Assembly (NCBI GenBank): GCA_902773895.1
Contig: CACYGB010000001.1
Span: forward strand, 1 to 61,612
Source of the DNA: an uncultured Eubacteriales bacterium
GTDB taxonomy: Bacteria > Bacillota > Clostridia > Christensenellales > Aristaeellaceae
Length of the DNA: 61,612 nt
Direction: 5' to 3'
Part shown: piece after piece, positions 16,452 through 23,915 of the stretch
Position numbering within the stretch: position 1 is the first letter of the stretch
Layout: every line of letters starts with the position of its first letter
The notes under the pieces: model-generated
The model's database searches: none
What the model was told of the DNA's origin: nothing
The model's input: only the letters and a program-made list of their open reading frames with translations
Program-made: the position numbers and the translations under genes

Positions 16452-17930
16452 TCATTCGCAGGAAACGCCGCCGGCCTCTCCGGGCCATTTTTCCGCCCAA
16501 AGCTGCCGTTTCCTTGCCAGCATTTCTTCGTTGCGTTCGATATACTGGCTGATTTCGCTGACGTTGGGCGCCCGTTCGATGCGGCCCACGGCGGGATCCA
16601 CCCGTTTGCTGATGGCGCCGGCCCCCGCGGCCAGCACGTGGCCCGTTTCCTCCATCATGTCGATGTTGTAAACGCACTCGTGCCCCGGCAGGGCGTAGCC
16701 CACGTTTTCCAGGTTGCCCGCCATATGCTTTTGCCGGTACAGGTAATAGGGCCGCATCCCCCGGGCTTCCGCTTCCTGCCGTCCCGCTTCCACCATCCGG
16801 CTCACCATATCGCCGTCCGGCAGCTGGGCTTCCCACAGATGCAGCAGGCTGCTGCGCTTGATGGCCAGGGTGTGCACCGTCAGGCTTTCCGGGAAAAGCG
16901 CGCGGCTCCAGATCAGGGTTTGCCGGAACATGTCCTCGTTTTCCCCGGGCAGCCCGGCGATCAGGTCCATATTGATATGGCGGAAACCCAGCCGTCTGGC
17001 CAGGGCATAGGCCGCCTCGGTCTGGGCCGTGGTGTGCCTGCGGCCGATGCGCTCCAGCGTTTTATCGTGCATGGTTTGGGGGTTCACGGAGATCCTGGTG
17101 GCCCCGTGATCACGGATCACCAGCAGCTTGCTTTCGTCGATGGTGTCGGGCCGCCCTGCTTCCACGGTCACTTCCCGGGCCCGGTCGATAAAGGGCTGCG
17201 CGGCGTCAAGCACCCGGTTCAGCAGCGCCGGCGGCAGGGATGTGGGGGTACCGCCGCCCATATAAAAGGCCCGGGGCGTCAGGCCCTGCTCCCGGATCAG
17301 AAGCAGGGTGCCGGCGATTTCCCTTTCCAGCGCTTCCACATATGGCTGCAGCTGCTTTCCCTTGCCCACTTCGCCGCTGAGGAAGGAGCAGTAGGCGCAG
17401 CGGGACACGCAGAAGGGAATGCCCACGTACAGGTCCACCTCGTTCATCCGGGGCGGCGCGATTTCCTGCTGCACCCGCACGATCTGCCGGAGCAGATCCG
17501 CCTTGTCCGGCCGGATGTCAAAGCGCAGCCGGGTTTCCTCCGCCGCTTCCTCCAGGCTCAGTCCCCGGCTCATGCCCTCGTAAATCAGCCGGGTCGGCCG
17601 GATGCCGGTCAGGGAGCCCCAGGGCGGCAAAACGCCGGTGGCCTGCTTCATCACGTCATACAGCGTCTGCTTGATCAGCCGTTTGTGGAACCGCTTTTCC
17701 AGCAGCGGATCATCGCTGATTTCCGCCGAACGCTCGGACAGGCCTTCGAATGCGCCCTCCGCCGCGATGCGGCAAAAGCGCACCCGGCCTTCCGTTTTTT
17801 CCGTGTGGCTCACCAGTACGTCGCCGCCGCTGCCGTTGACCCGGATCTCGGCGTCGCCCCAGAAAATACGGATCACGTCCGCCAGGTCATTGGAAAACGG
17901 CAGCGTGGGCGTATGCAGACAAACGATCAT
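16452..17930 (-). CDS. hemZ: HemZ-type radical SAM coproporphyrinogen III oxidase-like protein
   Basis: A 492-residue radical SAM enzyme of the HemN/HemZ group. The 4Fe-4S-binding CVSRCAYC motif (CxxxCxxC) is in IPFCVSRCAYCSF, with YMGGGTPTSLPP and the HemN-like C-terminal region (YYLYRQKHMAGNLENVGY) that defines HemZ. The protein has an extra N-terminal domain of about 160 residues, as expected for HemZ. HemZ proteins are assigned to oxygen-independent haem synthesis, but some HemN-like proteins are haem chaperones, so the reaction is not certain. The ATG at 17930 overlaps the MBL hydrolase stop (ATGA), with AAGGAAGG upstream. No other haem genes are in the window. Confidence 0.9.
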   Translation of the reverse strand: MIVCLHTPTLPFSNDLADVIRIFWGDAEIRVNGSGGDVLVSHTEKTEGRVRFCRIAAEGAFEGLSERSAEISDDPLLEKRFHKRLIKQTLYDVMKQATGVLPPWGSLTGIRPTRLIYEGMSRGLSLEEAAEETRLRFDIRPDKADLLRQIVRVQQEIAPPRMNEVDLYVGIPFCVSRCAYCSFLSGEVGKGKQLQPYVEALEREIAGTLLLIREQGLTPRAFYMGGGTPTSLPPALLNRVLDAAQPFIDRAREVTVEAGRPDTIDESKLLVIRDHGATRISVNPQTMHDKTLERIGRRHTTAQTEAAYALARRLGFRHINMDLIAGLPGENEDMFRQTLIWSRALFPESLTVHTLAIKRSSLLHLWEAQLPDGDMVSRMVEAGRQEAEARGMRPYYLYRQKHMAGNLENVGYALPGHECVYNIDMMEETGHVLAAGAGAISKRVDPAVGRIERAPNVSEISQYIERNEEMLARKRQLWAEKWPGEAGGVSCE

Positions 17931-18523
17931 AGCATGCCCTTCCTTTCCCGGAAGATGGTGGTTTCCGGCCCGTGGCCGGGATACACGCGCAAATCCTCCT
18001 CCCCCTTGAGCAGCCGCCGCAGGGAGGACAGCAGCGCGCGGAAATCGCCGCCGGGAAAATCCGTCCGGCCGTAGCCGTGCTGAAACAGCGTATCCCCGGT
18101 AAACAGGCAGTCCCCGATCCGGTAGCAAACGCTGCCCAGGGTATGCCCCGGCGTATGCAGCACCGCAATATCAAGCCCTGCCAGGCATAGCTTCGCGCCT
18201 TCCTGCACAAAACCCGTCGCCTCCGGCCGCGGGGCGGTGTCCCCGTTAAGGCCGCCCACGCTCCATTCGGGATCCCGGAGCATAATCTCGTCCGCCGGAT
18301 GGATATAAATGGGAACATCCGCAAATTCCTCCAGTGCCCCGGTGTGGTCGAAATGCCCGTGGGTCAGCAGCACGGCGACGGGCTTTTTCCCCTTCAGCGC
18401 CGCCCGGATGCGGCTGCCCTCCGCGCCGGGATCGATGATCAGCGCATCGTCCCGGTCCTCCCGGGAAACCAGGTAGCAGTTCGTTTCGATGGGGCCCACC
18501 GTCAATACGTCTGTCTTCATCAT
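17927..18523 (-). CDS. MBL-fold metallo-hydrolase (glyoxalase II-like)
   Basis: A 198-residue metallo-beta-lactamase-fold hydrolase with THGHFDHTG (HxHxDH), a third metal His in HTPGHTLGSV, the Asp in FTGDTLF and a C-terminal His in VYPGHGPETTI: the full dinuclear zinc set. Small proteins of this type (YqgX-like) act as hydroxyacylglutathione-hydrolase-like enzymes on thioesters; the substrate is not known. The chosen start is the first of two adjacent ATGs, about 9 nt after a GAGG; the second, at 18520, is equally possible. It follows dtd and overlaps hemZ. Confidence 0.9.
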   Translation of the reverse strand: MMKTDVLTVGPIETNCYLVSREDRDDALIIDPGAEGSRIRAALKGKKPVAVLLTHGHFDHTGALEEFADVPIYIHPADEIMLRDPEWSVGGLNGDTAPRPEATGFVQEGAKLCLAGLDIAVLHTPGHTLGSVCYRIGDCLFTGDTLFQHGYGRTDFPGGDFRALLSSLRRLLKGEEDLRVYPGHGPETTIFRERKGML

Positions 18524-18534
18524 TACCCCGCGCC

Positions 18535-18984
18535 TCAAAACTGTTTTTTGCTGTCCAGCAGAATGGTCACCGGCCCGTCGTTGACCAGGTGCACCATCAT
18601 ATGGGTGCGGAACACGCCGTTTTCCACCGGCACGTTCAGCTTCCGCATTTCTTCACAGGTGCGTTCGTAGAGTTCATTGGCTCTTTCCGGCGCTTCCGCC
18701 CGGGTAAAACCGGGGCGGTTCTGGCCCCGGGCGTCCCCCAGCAGGGTGAACTGGCTCACGCACAGCACGCCGCCGCCCACCTGCTGCACGGACAGGTTCA
18801 TTTTTTCATTCTCGTCTTCAAAAATACGCAGTCTGGCGATCTTGCCCGCCATGTAAACGGCGTCCGCTTCCGCGTCCCCCGCCTCCACGCCCAGCAGCAC
18901 GCACAGGCCCTGTCCCACGCGGCCCGTTTCCCGGCCGTCCACCGTCACGTACGCTTCCGAAACCCGCTGCACCACTGCCCGCAT
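18535..18984 (-). CDS. dtd: D-aminoacyl-tRNA deacylase
   Basis: A 149-residue proofreading enzyme that removes D-amino acids (and glycine mischarged on tRNA-Ala) from tRNA. The two hallmark motifs are present: SQFTLLGD and NDGPVTILLDS (the Gly-cisPro pair of the active site). It begins MRAVVQRVSEAYV, which is characteristic. GGAGGAATAA precedes the start, which lies 3 nt after the FAD oxidoreductase stop. The rel-apt-dtd-hemZ order of other clostridia is partly retained here. Confidence 0.96.
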   Translation of the reverse strand: MRAVVQRVSEAYVTVDGRETGRVGQGLCVLLGVEAGDAEADAVYMAGKIARLRIFEDENEKMNLSVQQVGGGVLCVSQFTLLGDARGQNRPGFTRAEAPERANELYERTCEEMRKLNVPVENGVFRTHMMVHLVNDGPVTILLDSKKQF

Positions 18985-18987
18985 CCT

Positions 18988-20592
18988 TTATTCCTCCAGC
19001 AAAGCGTATTTTTTCATCAGGGCTTCCGCCACCCGCAGCCCGTCCACCGCGGCGCTCATGATGCCGCCGGCGTAGCCCGCGCCCTCCCCGCAAGGATACA
19101 GGCCGGCGATGCTGCTTTCATACCGCTGATCCCGCAGCAGGCGCACCGGACAGGAGGAGCGGCTTTCCACCGCCGTCAGCACGGCGTCCGGCATGGCGAA
19201 GCCTTTCAGCTGCCGGTCAAAAATCCGGATGGCGGCGCGCATCCCCTCATAGGCGAATTCCGGCAGCACCGCGCGGAAGTCGGCGCAGGTGACGCCGGGT
19301 CGATAGGTGGGCCGCACGCTTCCCAGGCGCTTGGTTTCCAGGCCGGAGAGCAGATCCCCGGCCAACTGCACCGGCGCAAAATAATTTTCCCCGCCGGCCC
19401 GGAAAGCGCGCTGCTCCCAGGCCCGCTGCAGGGCGTAGCCCGCCAGGGGATGATCGTCGCCGAAATCCTCCGTGCGTACGTCGATAAGCAGCGCGGCGTT
19501 GGCGTTTTCCCCGTCCCGGGCAAAGGCGCTCATGCCGTTGACGCACACGCCGCCCCGCCGGCTGGCCGCCGGCACCACCGTTCCGCCGGGGCACATGCAG
19601 AAAGTGTACGCCCCGCGGCCGTCCGGCAGATGGGCGGACAAATGGTATTCCGCCGCCCCCAGCGCCGGATGCGACGCAAAACGCCCGTACTGGCTGCGGT
19701 TGACCGCGGCCTGGGGATGCTCGATGCGGGCGCCGACGGAAAAGGGTTTCTGGATCATCTGCACCCCGGCGTTGAACAGCATCTGCTGGGTGTCCGCGGC
19801 GCTGTGGCCGATGGCCAGGATCAAATCGTCCGCCGCAATTTCCTGTTTTCCCTGCGCGTCCTCATAGCCCACCGCGCACAAAGCGCCGCCTTTGACGCGC
19901 AGGTCCGTCAGCCGGGAGGAAAAGCGCACCTCGCCCCCCAACTCAATGATTTCCTGCCGGATGGCGGCCACCACCCCGGGCAGCCGGTCCGTTCCCACAT
20001 GGGGATGGGCCAGGGAAAGGATCTCCTCCGGCGCGCCGTGATCCGCCAGTTCCTTCAGCACCAGGCGGCACCGGGGATCCTTGATGCCGGTGGTCAGCTT
20101 CCCGTCGGAAAACGCCCCGGCGCCCCCTTCGCCGAACTGGATGTTGCTTTCGGGATCCAGCTCCCCCGTCAGGGCAAAGCGGTCGGTGGAGCGTTTCCTC
20201 TCGTCCACCCGCTGCCCTCTTTCCAGCACGATGGGCCGCATACCGCCGCGGGCCAGCGCCAGGGCGGCGAACAATCCGCCGGGGCCGAAGCCGGCCACCA
20301 CCGGACGAAGGCCCTTGTAGGCAGCGCGCACCGCGGGCAGCGCCGCCACCGGCGGCACCTTGGAAGCAACGCCCGCCTTCAGGGAGCGCAGAAGCGCGTC
20401 TTCCCCGGCCACGGCCAGATCGACGGCCATCACAAAATGCACGTCGCCCTTGTCCCGGGCATCCACGCTTTTTTTGCTTACGTGCCAGGCACTGACCTGG
20501 TCCCGCCGGATCTTCAGTTTTTTTACCGCCGCCTCCAGCGGAGCCTCCGGCCCGCCATCCAGGCTGATTTTCAGGTTGGCCACCCGCAGCAT
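18988..20592 (-). CDS. NAD(P)/FAD-dependent oxidoreductase (COG2509 type)
   Basis: A 534-residue flavoprotein. An N-terminal extension of about 90 residues (IRRDQVSAWHVSKKSVDAR...) precedes the FAD-binding dinucleotide motif VVAGFGPGGLFAALALARGG (GxGxxG, ~residue 100) and then ERGQRVDERKRSTDRF. FCMCPGGTVVPAASRRGGVCVNGMS and the C-terminal YPCGEGAGYAGGIMSAAVDGLRVAEAL place it in the FAD-dependent dehydrogenase group of unknown substrate that is common in Firmicutes. It leads the operon with dtd, the MBL hydrolase and hemZ, from its own promoter. GGGGGGAG precedes the ATG. Confidence 0.88.
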   Translation of the reverse strand: MLRVANLKISLDGGPEAPLEAAVKKLKIRRDQVSAWHVSKKSVDARDKGDVHFVMAVDLAVAGEDALLRSLKAGVASKVPPVAALPAVRAAYKGLRPVVAGFGPGGLFAALALARGGMRPIVLERGQRVDERKRSTDRFALTGELDPESNIQFGEGGAGAFSDGKLTTGIKDPRCRLVLKELADHGAPEEILSLAHPHVGTDRLPGVVAAIRQEIIELGGEVRFSSRLTDLRVKGGALCAVGYEDAQGKQEIAADDLILAIGHSAADTQQMLFNAGVQMIQKPFSVGARIEHPQAAVNRSQYGRFASHPALGAAEYHLSAHLPDGRGAYTFCMCPGGTVVPAASRRGGVCVNGMSAFARDGENANAALLIDVRTEDFGDDHPLAGYALQRAWEQRAFRAGGENYFAPVQLAGDLLSGLETKRLGSVRPTYRPGVTCADFRAVLPEFAYEGMRAAIRIFDRQLKGFAMPDAVLTAVESRSSCPVRLLRDQRYESSIAGLYPCGEGAGYAGGIMSAAVDGLRVAEALMKKYALLEE

Positions 20593-20617
20593 GCTTCTCC
20601 CCCCGTTTCAAAAAGGC

Positions 20618-20646
20618 ATTATACCATGCTTTTTCCATAAATTCAA
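20618..20646 (-). promoter_or_regulatory. promoter of the FAD oxidoreductase-dtd-hemZ operon
   Basis: Minus strand TTGAAT (20641-20646), 17-bp spacer, TATAAT (20618-20623), 26 bp from the start codon. It is back to back with the rimO promoter. Confidence 0.75.
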
Positions 20647-20656
20647 ACCCGCAGGC

Positions 20657-20686
20657 TTGTTTCCTACCGGGTTTGTATGTTATAAT
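20657..20686 (+). promoter_or_regulatory. promoter of rimO
   Basis: TTGTTT (20657-20662), 18-bp spacer and a perfect TATAAT (20681-20686), about 48 bp before the rimO ATG. Confidence 0.7.
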
Positions 20687-20734
20687 ACATTGTTTTTACG
20701 AAATCAACCTGTACGGAAAGAGGGAACGGGAACC

Positions 20735-22051
20735 ATGAGCCTGCTCAACGGCCTGAAAATCGGCATGATCTCCCTGGGCTGCGTGAAGAACCGGGTGGAC
20801 TCGGAGCAGATGCTGTCCGAGCTGACAAAAGAAGGGTGCGTGATCACCCAGGAGCCCCGGGAAGCGGACATCCTGATCGTCAACACCTGCGGCTTTATCG
20901 CCCCCGCCAAAGAAGAATCCATCGACGCCATCCTGGAAATGGCGGAATATAAAAAAACGGGACGGTGCAGGGTGCTGTGCGTCACCGGCTGCCTGGCCCA
21001 GCGCTATGAAAAGGAACTGCTGGCCGATATGCCGGAAATCGACTGCCTGATGGGCGTATCCCAGTACGCCCACCTGGCAGACAACCTGGAAGCGGCCCTG
21101 AAAGGCCAGCGCCCCGTCAGCACCCGCCGGGAAACGGGATTTCTGGAATGCGGCCGGGTGCTGACCACGCCGTCTTATTCCGCTTACATCAAAACCGGCG
21201 ACGGCTGCGACAACCGCTGCGCCTACTGCGCCATTCCCCTGATCCGGGGCGGCTACAGGAGCCGGCCGCAAAAGGATATTCTGGACGAAATCCGCCGCAT
21301 GGCGCGTCAGGGCGTGCGGGAGCACATCCTGATCGCCCAGGACACCACCCGGTACGGCGTCGACACCGGCTCCTCCCTGGCGGAGCTGATGGAGGAAGCG
21401 GCGGCCGTGCCCGGGGTATCCTGGCTGCGCAGCCTGTATATGTACCCCGATGAAACGGACCTGCACCTGCTGGAAACCATGGCCCGGCACGACAACATCT
21501 GCAAATACCTGGATTTGCCCCTGCAGCACGCGTCCCCCGCGCTGCTCAAGGCCATGAACCGCCGGGGCGACATGGCCCATACCCGGCAGCTGCTGAAAAC
21601 CGCCCGGGAAATGGGCTTTTGCCTGCGCACCACGTTCATCGTGGGTTTCCCCGGCGAAACGGAGGACGACTTCCGCCAGCTGATGGACTTTACGGAAGAA
21701 ATCGGCTTCGACCGCATGGGCGCCTTCGCCTATTCCCCGGAGGAGGATACCCCGGCGGCCGTCCTGCCCGGTCAGCTTCCCGAGGAAATCAAGCAGGAGC
21801 GGCTGGATCAGCTGATGGCCCTGCAGGCCCGGATCAGCCTGAAGCGCAACCAGGCCCGGCTGAACACCGTCGAAACGGTGCTGGTCACCGGCCACAACGG
21901 CTTGCATTATACCGCCCGCTCCCCCTGGGAAGCGCCGGATGCCGACGGGGAAATTGCCCTGTTCAGCGATTCGCCGCTGGAAGAAGGCCAGTTCCTCCGC
22001 GCCCGGATCACCGGGGCCGACACCTACGACCTGACAGCCAAAGCGGAATAA
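20735..22051 (+). CDS. rimO: ribosomal protein uS12 methylthiotransferase RimO
   Basis: A 438-residue radical SAM methylthiotransferase that adds a methylthio group to Asp of ribosomal protein S12. It shows the three MTTase regions: an N-terminal UPF0004 domain with three Cys (SLGCVKNRVDSE, NTCGFI, VTGCLAQRY), the radical SAM core (CDNRCAYCAIP, CxxxCxxC), and a C-terminal TRAM domain. The SLGC-KN-VDSE opening and FIVGFPGETEDDF fit RimO rather than MiaB. The start is the ATG at 20735, with AGAGGG upstream; longer in-frame starts would lie in the promoter. It is monocistronic: decayed accessory DNA follows directly. Confidence 0.95.
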   Translation: MSLLNGLKIGMISLGCVKNRVDSEQMLSELTKEGCVITQEPREADILIVNTCGFIAPAKEESIDAILEMAEYKKTGRCRVLCVTGCLAQRYEKELLADMPEIDCLMGVSQYAHLADNLEAALKGQRPVSTRRETGFLECGRVLTTPSYSAYIKTGDGCDNRCAYCAIPLIRGGYRSRPQKDILDEIRRMARQGVREHILIAQDTTRYGVDTGSSLAELMEEAAAVPGVSWLRSLYMYPDETDLHLLETMARHDNICKYLDLPLQHASPALLKAMNRRGDMAHTRQLLKTAREMGFCLRTTFIVGFPGETEDDFRQLMDFTEEIGFDRMGAFAYSPEEDTPAAVLPGQLPEEIKQERLDQLMALQARISLKRNQARLNTVETVLVTGHNGLHYTARSPWEAPDADGEIALFSDSPLEEGQFLRARITGADTYDLTAKAE

Positions 22052-22059
22052 CTCCCTGA

Positions 22060-22211
22060 TACAAAAGACGCTTCGCACAAAGCGTGGAAGCGTCAATCGA
22101 GGCACCGTAATCTGCGTTGGGCTTTGCCATGGACTTGGTTTCGTCGGCTTCAAAGTCAAGGCGCTGACGGTCTTCCGCCGCCATGGATGCAATGCCGTTT
22201 TTATCCTGCAT
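22060..22211 (-). pseudogene. fragment of an unidentified accessory protein
   Basis: On the minus strand a ~50-residue reading frame (MQDKNGIASMAAEDRQRLDF, then DYGASIDASTLCAKRLLYQG) has normal protein-like composition but no recognisable full-length family. It runs into the rimO 3' end and is out of frame with the repeat region just upstream of it. It looks like a broken piece of a gene carried in with the accessory DNA. The perfect inverted repeat GACGCTTC/GAAGCGTC (22068-22075 with 22088-22095) lies inside it and could serve as a terminator hairpin for rimO, though no T-run follows. Confidence 0.35.
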
Positions 22212-22224
22212 CCATTGTTGCTTA

Positions 22225-22985
22225 TGCCGCAGGTGCCGATCCCGCCGGGGCGTTCAGGGGTGATGGGAGAGCCTGAATCATCTTCAGCAGGAAGCTTGAC
22301 GGCTCCCTCCTCTTGTGTTACACTGTTATCAGCAAAGGGTGCTATGCGATCACGCGAAGACCATGAACGGTTGGACCCACTGTTCGCTGTGCCCTTTGCT
22401 TTTTTGGTGTCCTGCGTTGCGGAACCGTTCTCCTCCAAGGCTGCCCTGGTTTTGGCTTGCTCTTCTGTCCAGGAGAAAAGGCTGTTACTTACATCACGGA
22501 TGATGGTTCCGCCGGGAAGTTCAGGTGCGATAGGAGAGCCTGAATCATCCTCCGTCAGAAGCTTGACGGCTCCCTCCTCTTGTGTTACACTGTCATCAGC
22601 AAAGGACGCTATGCGATCACGCGAAGACCATGAACGGTTGGACCCACTGTTCGCTGTGCCCTTTGCTTTTTTGGTGTCCCCCGTTGCGGAACCGTTCTCC
22701 TCCAGGGCTGCCCTGACTTTGGTCTGCTCTTCCTCGGTCCAAGAAGCGAGGCTGTTGCTTACATCGCGTGTTACTGTGCCGGTCGGGAGTTCGGAAACAA
22801 CAGAATTTCCATTTTCCCCATGAATAAGGGGCTTGACACTTCGCTCTGGCTGTAGTACATTTACATCAGAAGCTGTGGCTGATTCATCGGCATTGCCGGT
22901 GTTGACGGGGCTTATCCCCATGAGACCCAGCTTTTTTGCTTGGTCTTCTTCTGTCCGGAAAGACAGGCTATCCTTTGTATCACGG
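22225..22985 (-). pseudogene. decayed gene for a tandem-repeat protein
   Basis: The minus strand encodes about 235 open codons with an internal repeat, then loses the frame at both ends. Repeated blocks read RDVSNSLFSWTEEQAKTRAA, then LEENGSATQDTKKAKG, SNRSWSSRDRIAPFADNSV and TQEEGAVKLPAEDDSGSP. A degraded further copy is recognisable upstream of 22921 in shifted frames (GNNGETIVEMLSG, then RDTKDSLSFRTEEDQAKKLG). The protein is hydrophilic, acidic and Ser/Asn/Asp-rich, with no signal peptide or known domain that I recognise. The DNA is visibly AT-richer than its surroundings. It looks like a fragment of a larger mobile-element gene. There is no Shine-Dalgarno at the first ATG. Confidence 0.55.
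22267..22800. repeat. two tandem 267-bp (89-codon) repeat units
   Basis: The block GAGAGCCTGAATCATC at 22267 recurs at 22534, exactly 267 bp on. The units stay nearly identical over long stretches (for example TATGCGATCACGCGAAGACC and the block containing CCCTTTGCTTTTTTGGTGTC). The period is a multiple of three and the minus frame stays open through both copies. Partial, more diverged copies extend on both sides. Confidence 0.9.
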
Positions 22986-23039
22986 ACAGCGCATTATTGC
23001 CAGAAAGCATTTCGACGATTGTTTCTCCGTTATTCCCAT

Positions 23040-23225
23040 TTACTCCTGGGGTTCCTTGCCTTTCTTGTAGGGATACATCGCTTCGATCTTCTTTGCCCAT
23101 TCGGTTCTGATCGAATCCTGTTCCTCCGGTTTCAAATCCTTGATTTGCATTGCCACTTGTGCCTTCACGGAAATAGGCACTTCCCTCTCCATACACGCTC
23201 TCCAATATGCCTCAATGAAATTCAT
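23040..23225 (-). CDS. small hypothetical protein (61 aa)
   Basis: A 61-residue charged, probably helical protein (MNFIEAYWRACMEREV at the start, YKKGKEPQE at the end), preceded by AAGGAAGG at a suitable distance. It lies 86 bp after the end of the polyvalent-protein fragment, like a small downstream gene of the same element. No family was recognised. It may still be intact although its neighbours are broken. Confidence 0.45.
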   Translation of the reverse strand: MNFIEAYWRACMEREVPISVKAQVAMQIKDLKPEEQDSIRTEWAKKIEAMYPYKKGKEPQE

Positions 23226-23311
23226 GATCGTGCCCTTCCTTTTCCATTTCTATGGCGTCTTGCTGAATGGTATTATTGTCTTCAATGGTTTTCCCTGTTT
23301 GCGTCAAAAAC

Positions 23312-23803
23312 CTATTCCGGGTTCCCCTTGGCATCAGTATACGCCAAAGTATTGTCCATTGCAATCATGAACCCGCCGTTTGGGCGCTTTTCTAATTTGT
23401 AACCACGATATTTTTGATCATTCAAATTGCTTTCAAGCCGCCGCATCTCATCGGAAGAAAGCAGATTATTCCCATCAATAGAGAATTCATTTCTCCCGTT
23501 CTCGACGTTTTGCTTATCTTTCAGCGCCGTTTCCAGCATTTCGCGCCGGGTATCGCTCTTCCATTCGCCGTCACTCCCGGCGAGTTTCTTCAGGAAGGAT
23601 TTGATGGAATCCAGGATTCGCCGGGCAGTGCCGGGTTCTTCGGCAGCCATCTGATGGATCAGGTTTCCGCCGCCTTTCAGGATCAAGCCCATCATGTCGG
23701 CCACAACTTCCTGCGCGGCTTCCATGGATGTCAGCGGGGTTGCGTCGATGCTGCTGTCCTGCTCATGCATGGCTACCAGGCGATTATTGTACAGTTACTG
23801 TCT
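23312..23803 (-). pseudogene. C-terminal fragment of a large polyvalent protein of a mobile element
   Basis: The open frame begins without a start signal just after a TAA at ~23803 (LYNNRLVAMHEQDSS) and runs to a natural-looking stop at 23312. LVAMH followed by the conserved-looking EPGTARRILDSIKSFLKKLAG recalls the C-terminal regions of the very long multi-domain 'polyvalent' proteins of clostridial ICEs and phages; this link is by memory of the pattern, not by alignment. The rest of such a protein (often >1000 residues) is missing, so this is a truncated tail. The remnant is AT-richer than its flanks and abuts the terminator of the decarboxylase operon. Confidence 0.5.
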
Positions 23804-23850
23804 GCCAGGGATGCCCGCAGCGGCCGGGTCATCACGGATACCGCTGCAGT

Positions 23851-23893
23851 GCAAAGAAAAACAGCGCCAAGCCTTCCTCGGCAGGGCGCTGTT
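23851..23893 (-). terminator. terminator of the scf-decarboxylase operon
   Basis: The 9-bp stem AACAGCGCC/GGCGCTGTT (23860-23868 with 23885-23893) lies 22 bp past the decarboxylase stop and is followed by TTTTTCTTT on the minus strand. Confidence 0.8.
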
Positions 23894-23915
23894 ATCATCA
23901 GCCGGCCAGTTCCGT

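Noticed and set aside
22068-22095. Perfect GACGCTTC/GAAGCGTC hairpin as a rimO terminator or att site
   Set aside because: No T-run follows, and no second copy was seen; mentioned only within the fragment entry.
20696-22921. Very long minus-strand open frame covering the repeat region and all of rimO
   Set aside because: Over rimO it is only the antisense of a well-identified gene; protein-like content ends near 22225.
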